This document shows positions 1 through 12,453 of a stretch of DNA of 64,000 bases, one piece after another. The notes below the pieces were generated by a model. The model did not search any database. It saw only the letters and a program-made list of their open reading frames with translations, and was not told where the DNA came from. The stretch is from Kudoa neothunni. Taxonomy: Eukaryota; Cnidaria. The stretch lies in NCBI GenBank assembly GCA_964304625.1, contig OZ199840.1, positions 7,502,001 through 7,566,000 on the forward strand, read 5' to 3'. Position numbers and translations under genes: made by a program. Positions within the stretch are counted from its first letter, which is position 1, and each line of letters starts with the position of its first letter.

Positions 1-239
1 GGTAGGCCATCTGACTGATTGCATATATCTCGCGCCGCTCACGCTCAAATCTTGATTTAGAAACATCGGGTATCTATTAAATTTGTCCATAACGGTACGT
101 AAAATTACAGTTGGTGGAATTATGAAAGAGGCCCACTACAACCTTAGATTTACTTTTCCAATTCCTGAAAGATGGAATTGTGAAACGATAATGGAAAGTA
201 AGTAGAAATATTCCAATAAATTTAGAAAGCTAAAATTAG

Positions 240-650
240 ACAACATCAATAAAAAATTGGCATTTTTGGATGAGATTAGATTTTTTATTGTGATCAGACT
301 AAAATGAGGCTGTACAGCAAGTAGTGTTTCCCTATTTGTGTCTGTTTCTGTAGTAAGTGGCGTGAATTGCTCTGTTGTAATCTCTATGAATAAACACGAC
401 ATGATGTTCCATAAAGTCTACGATAAAACTGTTAATGGAGAAGATTTAAACATCTATCCAACTAAATTTAAAAATTTTTGCTCTTCAATAAATCTTGACG
501 AAGCCATTTTTATCTTAGGCAGCGCTATGATCCATTGTTACAATGGTTTAAATTTTAATCGATGTCATTGATGCTCTCAATCTTGAGTTATTTTTTCTCC
601 TGCCTTATTCCCCTTTTCTAAATCAAAAAGAAAATATCCTTTCGGTTCGG
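240..650 (+). pseudogene. IS630/Tc1-like transposase remnant (copy A)
   Basis: Plus-strand pieces resemble the middle of an IS630/Tc1-mariner DDE transposase. In order they are an LAFLDE block (first Asp), a block centred on MNKHDMMFHK and VNGEDL, an FILGSAMIHCY block where the second Asp-containing motif (LDNARIHHY in the 21-kb copy) should be, and an LLPYSPFLNQKEN block that matches the usual SPxLNPxE motif. The same sequence of blocks occurs in the element at 21.2-22.5 kb, so both copies belong to one family. Frames change between blocks and the second catalytic Asp has become Gly, so this copy is dead. I could not find terminal inverted repeats, so the limits are those of the recognisable protein only. 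Confidence 0.65.
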
Positions 651-1561
651 GAACATCTCATAAGTAGTTCAGAAATTAAAAATTAAGAGGAATTGAATGA
701 AATTATTGAACCTAAATTTGACTCCATAACTAACACTCATTGCAATGGGGTTTTTCGCAAAATTCAGAAATATATACAAAAAATTGAAAAAAGAAAAAAC
801 TATATATCAATGAAATTTATCATGAATATGTCGTATGATTTTGCATGGTTGAATATTTGTAATCCCTTGTTTAATGGTATATTTAGCTCGCTCTGAGTTT
901 TTGGACGCCTCCACAACAAAAAATCTTATTAAATCCGCGTCTAAGAATTTTTAACGGAGAAATCTTTTAGTAAACAATAAACAATCTATTATTAGTGGAT
1001 TAAAATGAGTTAATTTGTTCAGTTATTTTCCACAGTAATGCGCTCGGGTTTTTGTAAAAATCCCCAAATTAAATGTGTATTTAAATTTAGTGTTAAAGAA
1101 TTACATTTTTGTTCGATATCCTTAAAAATATTCTAACAAAATTCTCCTACGTTTTTTGTGTGGAAAATGCATTCAATAATATGGCTACCTATTGGGGTTT
1201 ATAATGAAATCGCATTCGATGCGTGAAAATAAAGGCATCATATTACACCAAAAATTAATTAAAGGTTAAAACTTGTGTGAGCTCAGTTTCGTTTTGATCA
1301 GGAAACCTTACATCTTAATCTATAATAAGAGGTGTGGGACGAGTAAAACGATCGGAAAAATATCGATTCAACCGATTTTAACAAAAATACCATTAGATTT
1401 TTTTATTTACAAATTAAAAAAATTGGATCAAATGCATGATAAAAGTAGTTTAATTAATTAATGTTTCTCTTAAATACTCTACAAGACAGTTAAAATTTAA
1501 GCCGAGTGTTTATTTTTGACACTGGGAGGAAAAAAATCTTGGAATAATCCTGTCGATTCCA

Positions 1562-3418
1562 CTAGCATTCTAAAGTGATTATTAGCATTAGGAAATTAAT
1601 ATTTTCGAATACCGCTGGCAATGGGCAGTTTCGTACAGCAAACCATTCGGCAAAATAGAAAGACAACAATAAGCTATTGCCTAACATGAAAGAAGTCCAA
1701 AGGTAGATATTCCAATTGTTCAAAGTTTTTCCGTTTGTGTTGGAGGGTCGGACAAATTTTACAATCACTATAAATGGTGTAATTATTTTAATTATGATTG
1801 TTTAGTTAATGAGATTTCACGTACGTCCTACAACACCGAACTGCACGAGGAAACCAGGACAAAACGATCTTATCACCATCACCATAATGTACTCGTGGAT
1901 AATGGCTGATACATTTATAACTACAAATGAGCCAATAATTCCTGATATCTTTGGACTAAGCTGTCTTTTGATGTCGTTGAAAATGTAGCTTCGTAGCCAA
2001 TCATGAACAATAATATTCCATTTTTTGTAATAGTCAGCGTAACTGTTGGAGTTCCACCAATCCTAAATCATAAAAGGTTGACTTTTTCAGTCTTAAACAC
2101 GCAATATTTTGTACTTGATAGAACATTCGATCTCCAAATTTTAACATTTCTGCCCAAGCGTTGAGCCAACAATGTAAAAATCCAAAAAACATGCAATTCA
2201 TAAATAGCGTCGAAGGGAGTACGCCTTCGAGCACGATAGTGAAGAACTTTCTGGAAAAATAAATCGATCACTTTTTATGTCAAGCAATAATATTTATACA
2301 GATAGGAAAATTTAACAAGACCAAAGTTTTGGAACGTTGGCCTATAGAAGTGTTCCAGCAATATGAGAGTTGAGGCCACACACATCAAAGACCCCAACAA
2401 ATTCATTACAACAAACGTCCAATCAGTTGATTTTCGTCTGTTATGAAATAATGAGGACGTGAAAAAAATCAAAATGATGTTTTACTTTGGATATTTATCA
2501 CGATAAACCAATGTAGGTGCGAACAGAAAATAGAGAAATTGGGAAAATGAGGGGAAATCATTACAACCCGTTCCATTAGCTACATACACCAACAACCTCA
2601 ATATCGATTTCTGAAACCTATTACAAGATATTACTTGCATGATTTTTTATAGCTTTCTTAACATTTTCACGGAGAAACGCCCATAGTTTCATTATTAATC
2701 TGATCTAGAGCGAGCGATCGAAATTATCATAAAAATTCTCATTATACGCGAGATCGAACTACTTGTTCACACGTGATAGCCATCGTAGATATTATACTAT
2801 CACCAAAGTAGCCAATAGTGGTAATTGATATCCACAGAAAAATTCCCACAAAGAGAGCTAATATTTGAATCCACACGCCATAAAATAAATAACGATTTAT
2901 ATAAGGTTTGCACTTATAGAATTGGTAAAAGAGCGGATAGATAAAGCACATTAAACAAATTTGTTTGCCTACTGAGGCTAATAAAAGGGGCATTTCGGCC
3001 AAAAAATCAAGGAAATTTTCCGCTAGAGGTATATCTCTAACATAATAGCATTGTAAATTATGAGAAAATAATATCGGCGCGATAAAGGTAATTTAATCAC
3101 CTGTTTTCCAAATTAACAAAGCATTTGAAAAGGTTGTTGCATATGGAAAGAAATAACCCTGATATGAAAATATTGTATATAGTTGCGAAATTCTGGTCGT
3201 TAAATAAATGACTAAATAAATATAGTTAAGTTCAAAATAATTGAATCATTATCGAAATTCAAATTGAGGAAATTATACGTTAGGTAGGAATCTCTGTTTT
3301 TCAAGATTTTAGACCCAGTGTTATAATCATAATGGCTAAATGGATGATATATCACGGAATTCACGGATTCTGAAGGCTTTAAGTAATTGATACTTTCTGA
3401 ATATTTTATTGAGTTCAT
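1562..3418 (-). CDS. SOAT: Sterol O-acyltransferase (SOAT/ACAT, MBOAT family), nine exons
   Basis: This is an ER membrane enzyme that esterifies sterols with fatty acyl-CoA. My exon model on the minus strand is 3418-3279, 3211-3101, 3036-2763, 2704-2663, 2610-2486, 2437-2317, 2246-2115, 2062-1825 and 1767-1562. All junctions are GT..AG and all phases agree, giving 462 codons plus stop; human SOAT1 has 550. Family motifs appear in the right order: [54 protein letters not shown] (the SOAT FxxWLNxxAE signature), [14 protein letters not shown], the catalytic-His segment IIHEY, and a C-terminal [11 protein letters not shown] that matches the family's QEWYARxHCP. Many hydrophobic segments fit a multi-pass protein. 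The shorter length comes from a reduced N-terminal cytosolic region. Introns are 48-70 bp. The ATG at 3418 was chosen because it opens the exon and keeps phase; an upstream coding exon cannot be excluded. The catalytic residues look intact, so the gene is probably active. Confidence 0.93.
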
Positions 3419-4799
3419 TGTTATAAGTCGATTCTTGGCTTGATTTCAAAGTACATAGATCGTCCAGTTTTTCGTTCAAGGTGTTAAGTATATCGAATTT
3501 CTTATCCTTATTTTTCGACCTTAGACGTTAAACAATAAAATTAACTACTTTCAAAGGACCTTCCACAAGCAAAGAATAAAATTCTTGACTTTTCTCGTTT
3601 TCACTCTTGGTTTCGTTAAGAGAAAGCTACATCGTAATATTATTAGTTGGTGATAATATTTCGTAAAATTCTTTTAATTTTGGTAGATGTTACATACCTG
3701 GCTCGTCATTATTCCTAGAGTGAAAATCGGATCTAATTATTAAATAGGTTAAATGTTGAAGTGTTTACGAATCAGCGTGTTCAGTTTAATGAGAATTCAC
3801 GCACTATATTATTAGATTTCTATTTTGAGCAACTACTTTGGTTATTAACAATCAAATATATCCGCGCTATCTCATGTTTGGAGCATTTAATTGTAGCAAC
3901 TATCAATAATCCTACACTATAATACCATGGGATTAAACGGGAATAAATGAATACATGGTTTAACATCAAGTATATAACCATCTTCAAACTCACGATATGT
4001 TCAGAGAATTTTAGTTAACGTTATATTGGATCGAAATATAGTTCTCAAGCGTCGATAAATCTAGTTGTTAAGTAGAGATGACTCGTAAGTGTATAATCCT
4101 ATTTAAGGTCTTATCTATATATTTCTATAAACTAGATAGTTTATTCACATAATGAAGCCCTTTTTTATAGTTCGACCACGTTACATCTATTTTAGATTTA
4201 CTTAAATGTACGCCTGACAAAGGTGTTATTGTACTATTACTCGGAACAATTAAAAGTAAGTCATAAATTTTCCCATTGGTAATCAATACTCTTCATTATT
4301 ATTTTTTAATTCATTTTACGTTTTAAACTTGTTGATTAGATCTTAATTTCATTAACTTCTAATGTCATAAATAATTTTGAGCTTGTTCAAAAATTATTAT
4401 ATAGTGTGTTTATATTATTCAACCAATTTTTACAACAGCATTTATTACAATGTAAATACACGCTCAAATGAAATTTTGTCAAATCTGGAACACAACATTA
4501 AATCAATACAAAGATTATATTGATCAACTAGCTTCAAATCTTATCTACAATCAGGGAAAGCACCTAATATTATTTTTACAAAGAGAAATTAATTCTCGGA
4601 AAACTATTATCTAAGGCGGGCCATTGTTTTAGTTATCACTAAAGAAACTGTTGTTAGTTTCAAATCCTAATAATTACGGTGCAAAATTCTTGTTTATCGT
4701 CTAGTTATATAAAATTAAATGCTTTATTTTGGCTAATATATAAGATTAATTATTATTGCTCCTTTGTAAGATGAATTAGTGAAAAGTTGTCGTTGATCG
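3419..4799. other. Intergenic, nothing recognised
   Basis: AT-rich DNA upstream of the SOAT start. No open frame over 60 codons, no repeat pair and no RNA gene was seen. It probably holds the SOAT promoter, but no promoter element can be named. Confidence 0.4.
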
Positions 4800-5640
4800 T
4801 TAAGTTAATCTTTACGCCAAAATGAAACTACCTTCCACATACCGACCAAAAATGGTAAATTTATAAGTTGGGCCTGGTGAGCATTCGAAACCATCATGAT
4901 TTTAGGTTGAGGATGAATATGAGGGCGATTTGAATGTGTCCGCTGAACACAAGTCCTATAGGAACGATAAAAATATCAAGTTCAGGTTAATAGCTCACAA
5001 GCAAATTCTCGCTGAGTAGCCACATTAACAATTGTGGGTATTATATAACCTATTCCGATGCTAGAATAAAGCAAATTTGTGATCGCGTTTGCATAAAAAT
5101 GGACGCAAATGCAATGAATGTGTTTGTATGTTTGATGAAGGGCGGCGCCATATTTTTCAGTTACTTTATCCATCAAATGGAAGAAATCAACTGTTCGAAT
5201 CTTAATACGATGATTTACTATTTGATTTCAGCTTTTAGAAAACAAATCGCTATAGATTATCTACGAATTAAAACCTACAATGTACTTTTAAAAATTTATT
5301 TCTTCCCACGAATTTCCTTCATTAGGGTCAAAATAAACAGTCTGATCCCAAAATAATGGTCAATGAAGATGATTTTATCGACGTCAAAGGAAAGAACGTG
5401 TTTATTGTTGATGTATATTCCAGAAATTTTGTGTGAACATTTTTACATGAATTTCCATTGATTTAATTGGATTAATATACTGTTTTTTTAAATAACGGCT
5501 GTTGTGTAGGAGATAATCGATAGCGGAAGCTCCATGACCAGAGCTGTAGAATGGCTCAAGACTAAGAAACCCAAAGCAATCACTACCATTACGTATCATC
5601 ACCATTCTTTTCTCCGCATCGATATCTAATAATATCTCTA
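4800..5640 (-). other. Unassigned exon-like frames
   Basis: Several short minus-strand frames have plausible splice borders. One at about 5440-5630 follows an AG and encodes a segment containing NGSDCFGFLSLEPFYSSG before a GT; its base composition is less AT-rich than the flanks. Others lie at about 4982-5176 and 4810-4960. They could be exons of one small gene, but I recognise no family and could not join them with consistent phases. Treat this as a possible gene only. Confidence 0.25.
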
Positions 5641-6406
5641 GATTGTTGATGAAAAGAAATCCAAAAAATGATTTAATTTTCCCCGATTGTAATGCTTTTT
5701 TTTACTGTGTTGAATCATCATCGCTCTTAGTCTGTGCCTTTGAGATTCCAAACTTATGGGTGGTTGGCTTTGGCTGTGTATGCTCTATTTTTTATTGTCC
5801 CCATAAATTGTTTTGATATAGGATATGAATGGACATTATCGTAATCTTAAGGTAGCGCATTATTATGTCACTGTTGTTATAGTTTGGTTTTTCGTAAATA
5901 GGACATCTATGTTCTTTCAGATGCTGGAAAGGAACTCGAGAAATTATAATTTTGAACACAAAATAATTCATTAAAGTTATTTTATACACCTTCTTTTGTT
6001 TTTCTAATTTTGTTTGGATATAAGATATTCTGTCAACTTTTTCATAAAAAATTTTAAAACGATGGCTAGAAATTACAGAATCCAATCTATTTGAGATATT
6101 TTTAAGAGTTCTAAAATCTGAGTATTGTTTGTGCGTTGCTAAACTTGAGTTGTACTAAATTATTCAAGATATTTTTATTGAATAAGTAAAATCACAAGAA
6201 ATTTTATGGATTTTTCTAAAGTATTTAGGTTTTATGTGTTGAATTGTCTTTCTTTAAACCTGTCAATCGGTTAAAATTCGAAATTTTTCTCACTTTTTGC
6301 TTAAAAATAACTTCGAAAGACAATTTTTCATTCACATCAAATATGACGTAAAAATAAATGTGTGAGGCTGAAGGTAATGGAAAATAAAATAATAAGGAAC
6401 AGACTT
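5641..6406. other. Intergenic, nothing recognised
   Basis: AT-rich. One 97-codon minus-strand frame (5792-6085) is present, but it shows no motif and has the lysine/isoleucine-rich look expected of chance frames in AT-rich DNA. Confidence 0.35.
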
Positions 6407-6691
6407 TTGGCATGACAAATTTTAATCCTAGACTTTCAGATACGTTTGCGCAATGAAAATTTTTAATCCCAGAAACTCTTATTTGCTACCTATACATAGA
6501 TTTAATTTTTTCAAATATGCTATATTTAATTATGTCTGGCTCACCGTTTCACTTTTTGTGGAAGAAATAATTATATACAGTATATTTGAAAAAACTAAAT
6601 GTATATAAGTAGCAAATAAGAGCTTATGGGATTAAAAATTTCCATTGCGCAAACGTATCTGAAAGTTTAGGATTAAAATTTGTCGTGCCAA
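6407..6691. repeat. Fold-back MITE, copy 1 (long palindrome)
   Basis: The first about 125 bp are an imperfect inverted repeat of the last about 125 bp. The outer ends read TTGGCATGACAAATTTTAAT and, on the other strand, TTGGCACGACAAATTTTAAT. The arms share the segment around CAGATACGTTTGCGCAATG and most of the positions inward of it. A short unpaired centre contains GGCTCACCGTTTC. There is no coding potential. This is the architecture of a non-autonomous, hairpin-forming MITE. Partial relatives lie near 41.4 kb and 43.0 kb. No clear target duplication is visible, so the superfamily is unknown. Confidence 0.75.
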
Positions 6692-7533
6692 TAGCCTCTG
6701 CCTAATCTGTATACATTAGTAAAAAATGATAACTAAATGCAAGGAAGCCATATTTAAGACTGTTTCACTTATCTGCGTCTTTCCATAATCCTGATAAGTC
6801 GTGGAACAAATCATTTGTGAAAATTTAAATTTGTTGTATTCTGAGAATCCTAGATGTCACGCGCCAGGACGAGAAAACAACAGTTAATATTTTTGCGATT
6901 TAATCTATTGTTAATTTTTAAGAGTATTTCTATTGAAAATGCATTAGTTCACTTATGTGGAGCAATCGAGTCGAAATTTTTGACTTATAAAGGAACCATT
7001 GAACATTGTCTGTGGACTTTTTTTAGTTCAGAGATAATAACATAACTCTTCCATTATATCCGTTTTTGAAAGAATAAAGTATTGAGTCGATTAACTACTT
7101 AATTATTTTTCAAAAATAATAATTCAATAATGAATTTAATAAAGGGATTAATAATTTTTTGGCCATTTTTTTAGAGGCTTATTTGTGTTACAACTCTTGA
7201 CACAGTGTATGATCTTATTCTAACGTAACAATTCTAAAGTCACACAAAAGCATGCCAATATTAGGATTTGAATATAATCTTGTAAGTGATAAATATCGAA
7301 GGATTCTTAATTGAAAACTTTAGGCGGTTAGTTTTAATCATTAAAATCATTCGTTAATTCCAACGAATAGTCTAAATTTTTCTTATAGTATTCAGAAAAA
7401 TCACCAACATTCGTATATTCCCAATAAATTAAGTTGAAGATTTAACATTAATATATAAATCTATTCTAGTTTAATTATGAAAGTGTAAAACACGATGGTG
7501 CTATTTGTCGGAAAATTCAGACGCAACAGGTAA
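6692..7533. other. Intergenic, nothing recognised
   Basis: AT-rich spacer between the MITE and the TFIIIC90-like gene. One 63-codon frame (6854-7045) has no recognisable features. Confidence 0.35.
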
Positions 7534-10505
7534 ATGAAGGCTGGTATGCGTGAGCAGCGACAGCGCCATAAGCAGTGCAGGATAATGGTAAACGATCAAT
7601 ATGACTGCACGACGCTTCCAGTATTTAAAATTTTATCCAATAATCCAATAATAAAAATTTCTGAAAATATGGATATTGCTGTTGGCGATAAAGGGCTGCT
7701 GGTTGTGTTGTTGGTATGATCGCATGAGGTGTTTGAATTATTGATTGATTAAATCGATTAGAGAAAAGACAAGAACCAAATCTACAACACCTTAGAAATC
7801 AATATTGATTTTTGTTGCCAACAGCTGGATGTATGTGGGCCATTTAAACCCAATTATTCAGGCTATAACGACATCAACTCACACAATGTTGGAGAAAATG
7901 CGTCTGAGGTTTGAAATAGGATTTAAAATCTCAAATAAATTTTAAATAGTTAAGCCGTGTGACTTTCGCCAATGTGTCCAATATGGTGAATGAGAGCAAG
8001 CCACGCTTCCTCACATTTATTCCCAGAGAAATAACCAACGCTGAAAAGTATTTATACAGTTTCACTTCTCTAGTTTTCTCATTAATCCTAAACTTTAGTT
8101 TGCTTATTATTGGATTTCGAACAGGCCATTGCGGTGTATTTAAATTGGATTCAAGTGCCACTCAATACAGCTTAGTTATGGATGTTGTTGTGATGTTGGA
8201 ACCTTATTTCACCAATAATAAGGTGTTGTTAAATAGAGGAGGCAATTCCAAAGCTCAAATTTCTAGTCATGTATCAATTGAGGACATAAAATTTGCTGGC
8301 AATTCAATAAATCTGCAAGAAACTTCTGATCATAATTGCTCGTTTGATGATGACGATCACACAACAGATGACAATTACAAATCTGAATATTTTTCTGCAC
8401 AAAATTTTGTACTAGGTTGTGTATTTTTAAAGAGAACAAGCTATATTGCTGATTCCATTGAGTAAATTGTAGTAGTTCGTTTTCTAATGTTGAAATATTA
8501 TTCTTTTTAGAACAAGCTACATTGTATTGTTTGTAAGATTTGGCCAGGAAAATATCCAAATATTGGGTGAAGTATCTGTAGACCATCAACTCAATCGCTC
8601 TTTCGATCTAGCCAAATGCCTGTTTGAACAAATAGACGAGTTTAAATATGTATTTGTATTATTTTTTGCTATATGCAATTACTGGTTATTTTTTAGTTGG
8701 CATATTGCTGTTACAGTGACACTTCTATGGATCTTATTGTTTTCAACCTCAAAAACTTTTACTCAACCGAAGGAAACACTGCTTTTACTATTCCAATGGA
8801 TCAAAATGTATCCTCCACCGGAGAAATAAAACATTTGATTCACGTATGAAATATCTTGGTTGTTTGTTTAACGAATCACACAATAAAAATTTAAAATAGT
8901 TGAACAATGTCAATGATGGCTCAAGCCTAAGTTGCACTACGGTCATAGCTCAGTCATTCAATGTGACATTTGTCGAATGGTGTTTGAAAAAATGCAAAAA
9001 CTCAGCCCAAGTCCCAACCTTCGCCGTCAAAAATATCAATAACCTTAACATTGATGGGCTAACTGGCTTGAAATCATTCTTCAAAATTAACAATCATAAA
9101 TTTATTTACCTACTTGAACAGGGGGGATTATTTTGTATTGAAGCACCATCAATCAAAGAGATTGATACGAAGATGTTACGTTTAAATATAAGTAAATGGA
9201 ATATATTTACGTAGATACTATCTAATCATGATGACACATTGAGTAGATTACAATTTATTTCATCTTGAACAATCACCTTTTGGATGTTTTTTCATTGGTT
9301 TCTATCACATACCTCTTGCCAAGTGGTCTCGTAAAGGATTTGGGAAAGCAGCAGGATTTTTGGTGATTATTTTCACGTAATTGAACAATTAATTCGTCAT
9401 ACTTTTATTTTTTAGGTTGAAATGGTTCCAAATCTGGAAATTAATGTTGGTAGTTGTTTCATGTTATTAGTGAATTCGCAATTTTTTCTCCACGAATTCA
9501 AACAATTTATAAGTGTGTTTCACCAGAGCAATGCTTCCATTGATATTTGTGATCGATTGGTTTCAATGCTGACCAATAACATTAAAAGTTAATTCCATCT
9601 TGTTTTGTTAAATGTTTGATTTAATGATCCAAAATTAAGAGCTCTATTCCTCCTGCCTGAAACCATCGCAATTATGCACATTAACAAATATTGAGGGATA
9701 TTTGGAAGGGCTGAGAGTTGACACATTAGCATTAGGCAAGAGTTTTGTCACCGATCCCAAACCTCTTGATCATTTTAAATTTGTTCAGCGAATCGAAATA
9801 CGTCTATTTTTGATGATGTGCATCTATGTGAAATCTCGTATTTTTGTAGCTGCTCAAACTGATGACAAAATTTTTTGTTTCAGGACATGTAAAGAATTTT
9901 TTCAACTACATCCATCAACTGTACAGCCAAACGTCTGCGAAAGATGAAACAGTAATGACTAGTTTAAGTGGGAGTCCCTTGTTTGTAAACTCTTTGAACT
10001 TATTTTCCGAGAACTGTAAACGTAATTTTTGAGGCTGCAAACGAAAAGTATCTAACTTTTCAATAGAGCTCAATATAGACGACAACGCGAATTGGAAAAT
10101 ATGTGAATACTGCATCAAAACAGAATGCTCGTTAAACCATTTTGACTGTAATAATTTTGCTTGTTCAGATGTTCGTCGACTTAATAATATATGTGTTTAG
10201 ATAGTGAAAGAGACTTGATATCATTGACCGAAAGAACATGGCCATTCAATTCTGACATTGAATGCGACTTATGTCTAGAGAAGATCTGTCTCACCAATCT
10301 ACACTATGTTTATTGTGCTAATGGTCATCGAGTTAAACGTTGTCAGCTTTCCTACCAGATTATTCCCTCAGAGCAACCCCATCTCGAATGCATCAGTTGT
10401 AAAATGCCGTTTTCTAGTCGAGTGAAAAATTGGATTGAAACCAATTTCGGTCGTCTAGTTTGTATATATTGTTTGTCGATGCTTGAGCATCGTTCCTCCA
10501 CATGA
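7534..10505 (+). CDS. TFIIIC 90-kDa-like subunit (GTF3C4-like), multi-exon
   Basis: TFIIIC recruits RNA polymerase III to tRNA genes; the 90-kDa subunit has an N-terminal beta-propeller and a C-terminal zinc domain. The first exons are 7534-7713, 7825-7908, 7950-8047 and 8099 onward, with GT..AG borders and agreeing phases. They encode propeller-like strands, among them ISENMDIAVGDKGLLVVL and NLLIIGFRTGHCGVFKL. Later exon pieces lie near 8510-8640, 8690-8850, 8890-9190, 9240-9360, 9415-9590 and 9640-9840. The last frame (10191-10505) holds CDLC, then CANGHRVKRC, then CISC and VCIYC, which is the cysteine/histidine layout of the TFIIIC zinc finger (CxxC...CxxGHxxxRC...CxxC). The propeller part is too divergent to place by eye. 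The junctions near 8415-8511 and before 10191 are not solved, so the reading frame there is uncertain. The start could also be the ATG 51 bp further in. Confidence 0.55.
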
Positions 10506-10961
10506 CGATATGTTTCGCTCAATTGTTTTATTCAAACTCGTGTGCACAGCACAGTCTCTATGCTCAATTCGATGGTGTAACTATTGTTTATCTCATTGTT
10601 CAAATAGCTTTAAGTATCATTTTATTCACAAATGGCATTCTTTATCTGCGTTGGCTGCTCAAAAAAACAATCCTTTCAAATAATAGTTCCCGCGTTTCAA
10701 TATTAATTACTAGTCAAAAGTTTGTTGTTTAAATTCATAATGGTCATTAAACCTTTCAGGCCTGAAAATCACGCAATACAAATGTTTTTTTAAGCAGCGA
10801 GGAATATTTAGGTTTATAAAAATAAAAAGTTAGTCGAAAATTTTGGGACTACTCAATGAGGAACCCTATCAATTTAAATATTGCCGTACGGCAACGTTCG
10901 GAGACGCATTAATCCAAATGTTTATATGGCGCTTGTTCAAATAGAAAAGAATATTATATTG

Positions 10962-12021
10962 CAGGGTTGGCCAAATCATGGCTCGCGAGCCACATATGGT
11001 CCTTTGAAGTTATGATGTGGCTCTTGAAAAATTTTATTTTATATGAATTTTTTTTAATTCAACCAACACAATCCGGAAAAGTACAGCGTTTAAATTGTTT
11101 AATCAAATGAAGAATGAAATCTTTAATCGTTAATTAGATAATATTTTTGATTAGAAAACATAGGTACAAAATACCTTATATTTTTAATATTTGATGAAAA
11201 TCAGAATTATTACTAATTTCATTAGGAAATACAATTAGAACTAGTGTTAATCCATTATCAATGATAGATATTGGAAGAATAAAACATTCACCAAAGCTTT
11301 AAACATGATTCATAATTCCAACTCATCAAGCGAATTGTGGAAATACGTTCTAGAAACTAAATATTCAAAATAAAAAGAAATTTTCTCAAACTTGTTTCTA
11401 TCTTTGGAATAACTTATTGTTGTGAGTCTATTTATTCAACGATTAAGTTTGTAAAATCGAAGCATCGCCGATACCATCCTCACAAATAAACGCCTGATGG
11501 AACTAATTCGTACAGCGTAACAGCATACGAACCGGATTACCGTCAGTTCACTGATAATGCGGAAACATAAAAGACTTGTAACATTAGAAACAATTTCTAA
11601 AAAAAAATCCGAAAGTATTAAATTATTGTGTTATTACTTTATTCGTAAATATTAAATTTGATTTTTCGCCATACTACCATACATGATTAAATGTGAAAAA
11701 TATTTTATTTTTGCGACCCTTTTCATAGAGGAAAAGTTTCTTGAATCGTTAACTACTAATTTACTTTTCTGGAAATAGTATCATAAATTATAGTATTTCA
11801 AATTATATTTAAATTTTCCAGCGATTAACTGAATAAGAAAAAATTAAAAAATCTTCATTTATAATTCTAAAACATTTTATCTTATTATTTACCAAAAATT
11901 TTCCAATAATGTAAGTTTTAAATAAGGAAGAGGTACATAAATGATTTTAGCGCCTTGTGGCTTTTGAAAATTTGGGAAACCTTAAAGTTGGCTGCCGACC
12001 TAGGCAAGTCTGGCCACCCTG
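10962..12021. mobile_element. hAT element inserted in piggyBac A
   Basis: The left end is CAGGGTTGGCCA; the right end read inverted is CAGGGTGGCCAG. The subterminal text (TGGCTCGCGAGCCACATATG) is shared with the hAT element at 34.8 kb, so the two belong to one family. The flanking octamers TTATATTG and GTATATGC agree at only five positions, so the target duplication, if real, has decayed. No transposase was recognised in the 1060 bp. It is most likely a non-autonomous hAT. It is younger than the piggyBac it splits. Confidence 0.78.
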
Positions 12022-12453
12022 GTATATGCATTCCAATATAGTCTTTAATTTCCCTCCTTTTATTTCTTAATTTTTAATTATTTTCTATAGTATAATTATT
12101 ATTGTCTTTGGAAATAAATTTCCATTATTTATTAGGGAACAATTGATTAAAATATTATTAAGTATCCGAAAACCCTTTGTCTGCAATTTTTTAGCTCATA
12201 TAAAACACTAGTTAATGCAATTTTTACATTATTAGGCTGATAGCTTTTGTACTATTTTTACCCGAGATGGCGTCTAAAACCTTATCATAATGTCAATTAT
12301 TTCGTTTACAATCTAAAATATTTTTAGCGTATTTTATATCAAAATCATGGATTAATATAAAATCCTTAATAAATTTATCATCAATATTGATCTAAAATAC
12401 TAGATCTGACATCTATCGTAAAAATGATCCCAAGACATCGTGTGCGCCGAATG

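Noticed and set aside
2611-2663. A 24-bp intron in the SOAT gene (GTAATA..CAG)
   Set aside because: The phase did not fit. Starting the intron at an earlier GT gives a normal 52-bp intron with agreeing phase and correct SOAT alignment.
5190-5210. GTTCGAATC text that could be a tRNA T-loop
   Set aside because: No acceptor stem or anticodon arm can be formed around it. No tRNA or rRNA gene was found anywhere in the window.
5792-6085. 97-codon minus-strand open frame
   Set aside because: No domain, no splice context, and a Lys/Ile/Tyr-rich composition typical of chance frames in AT-rich DNA.
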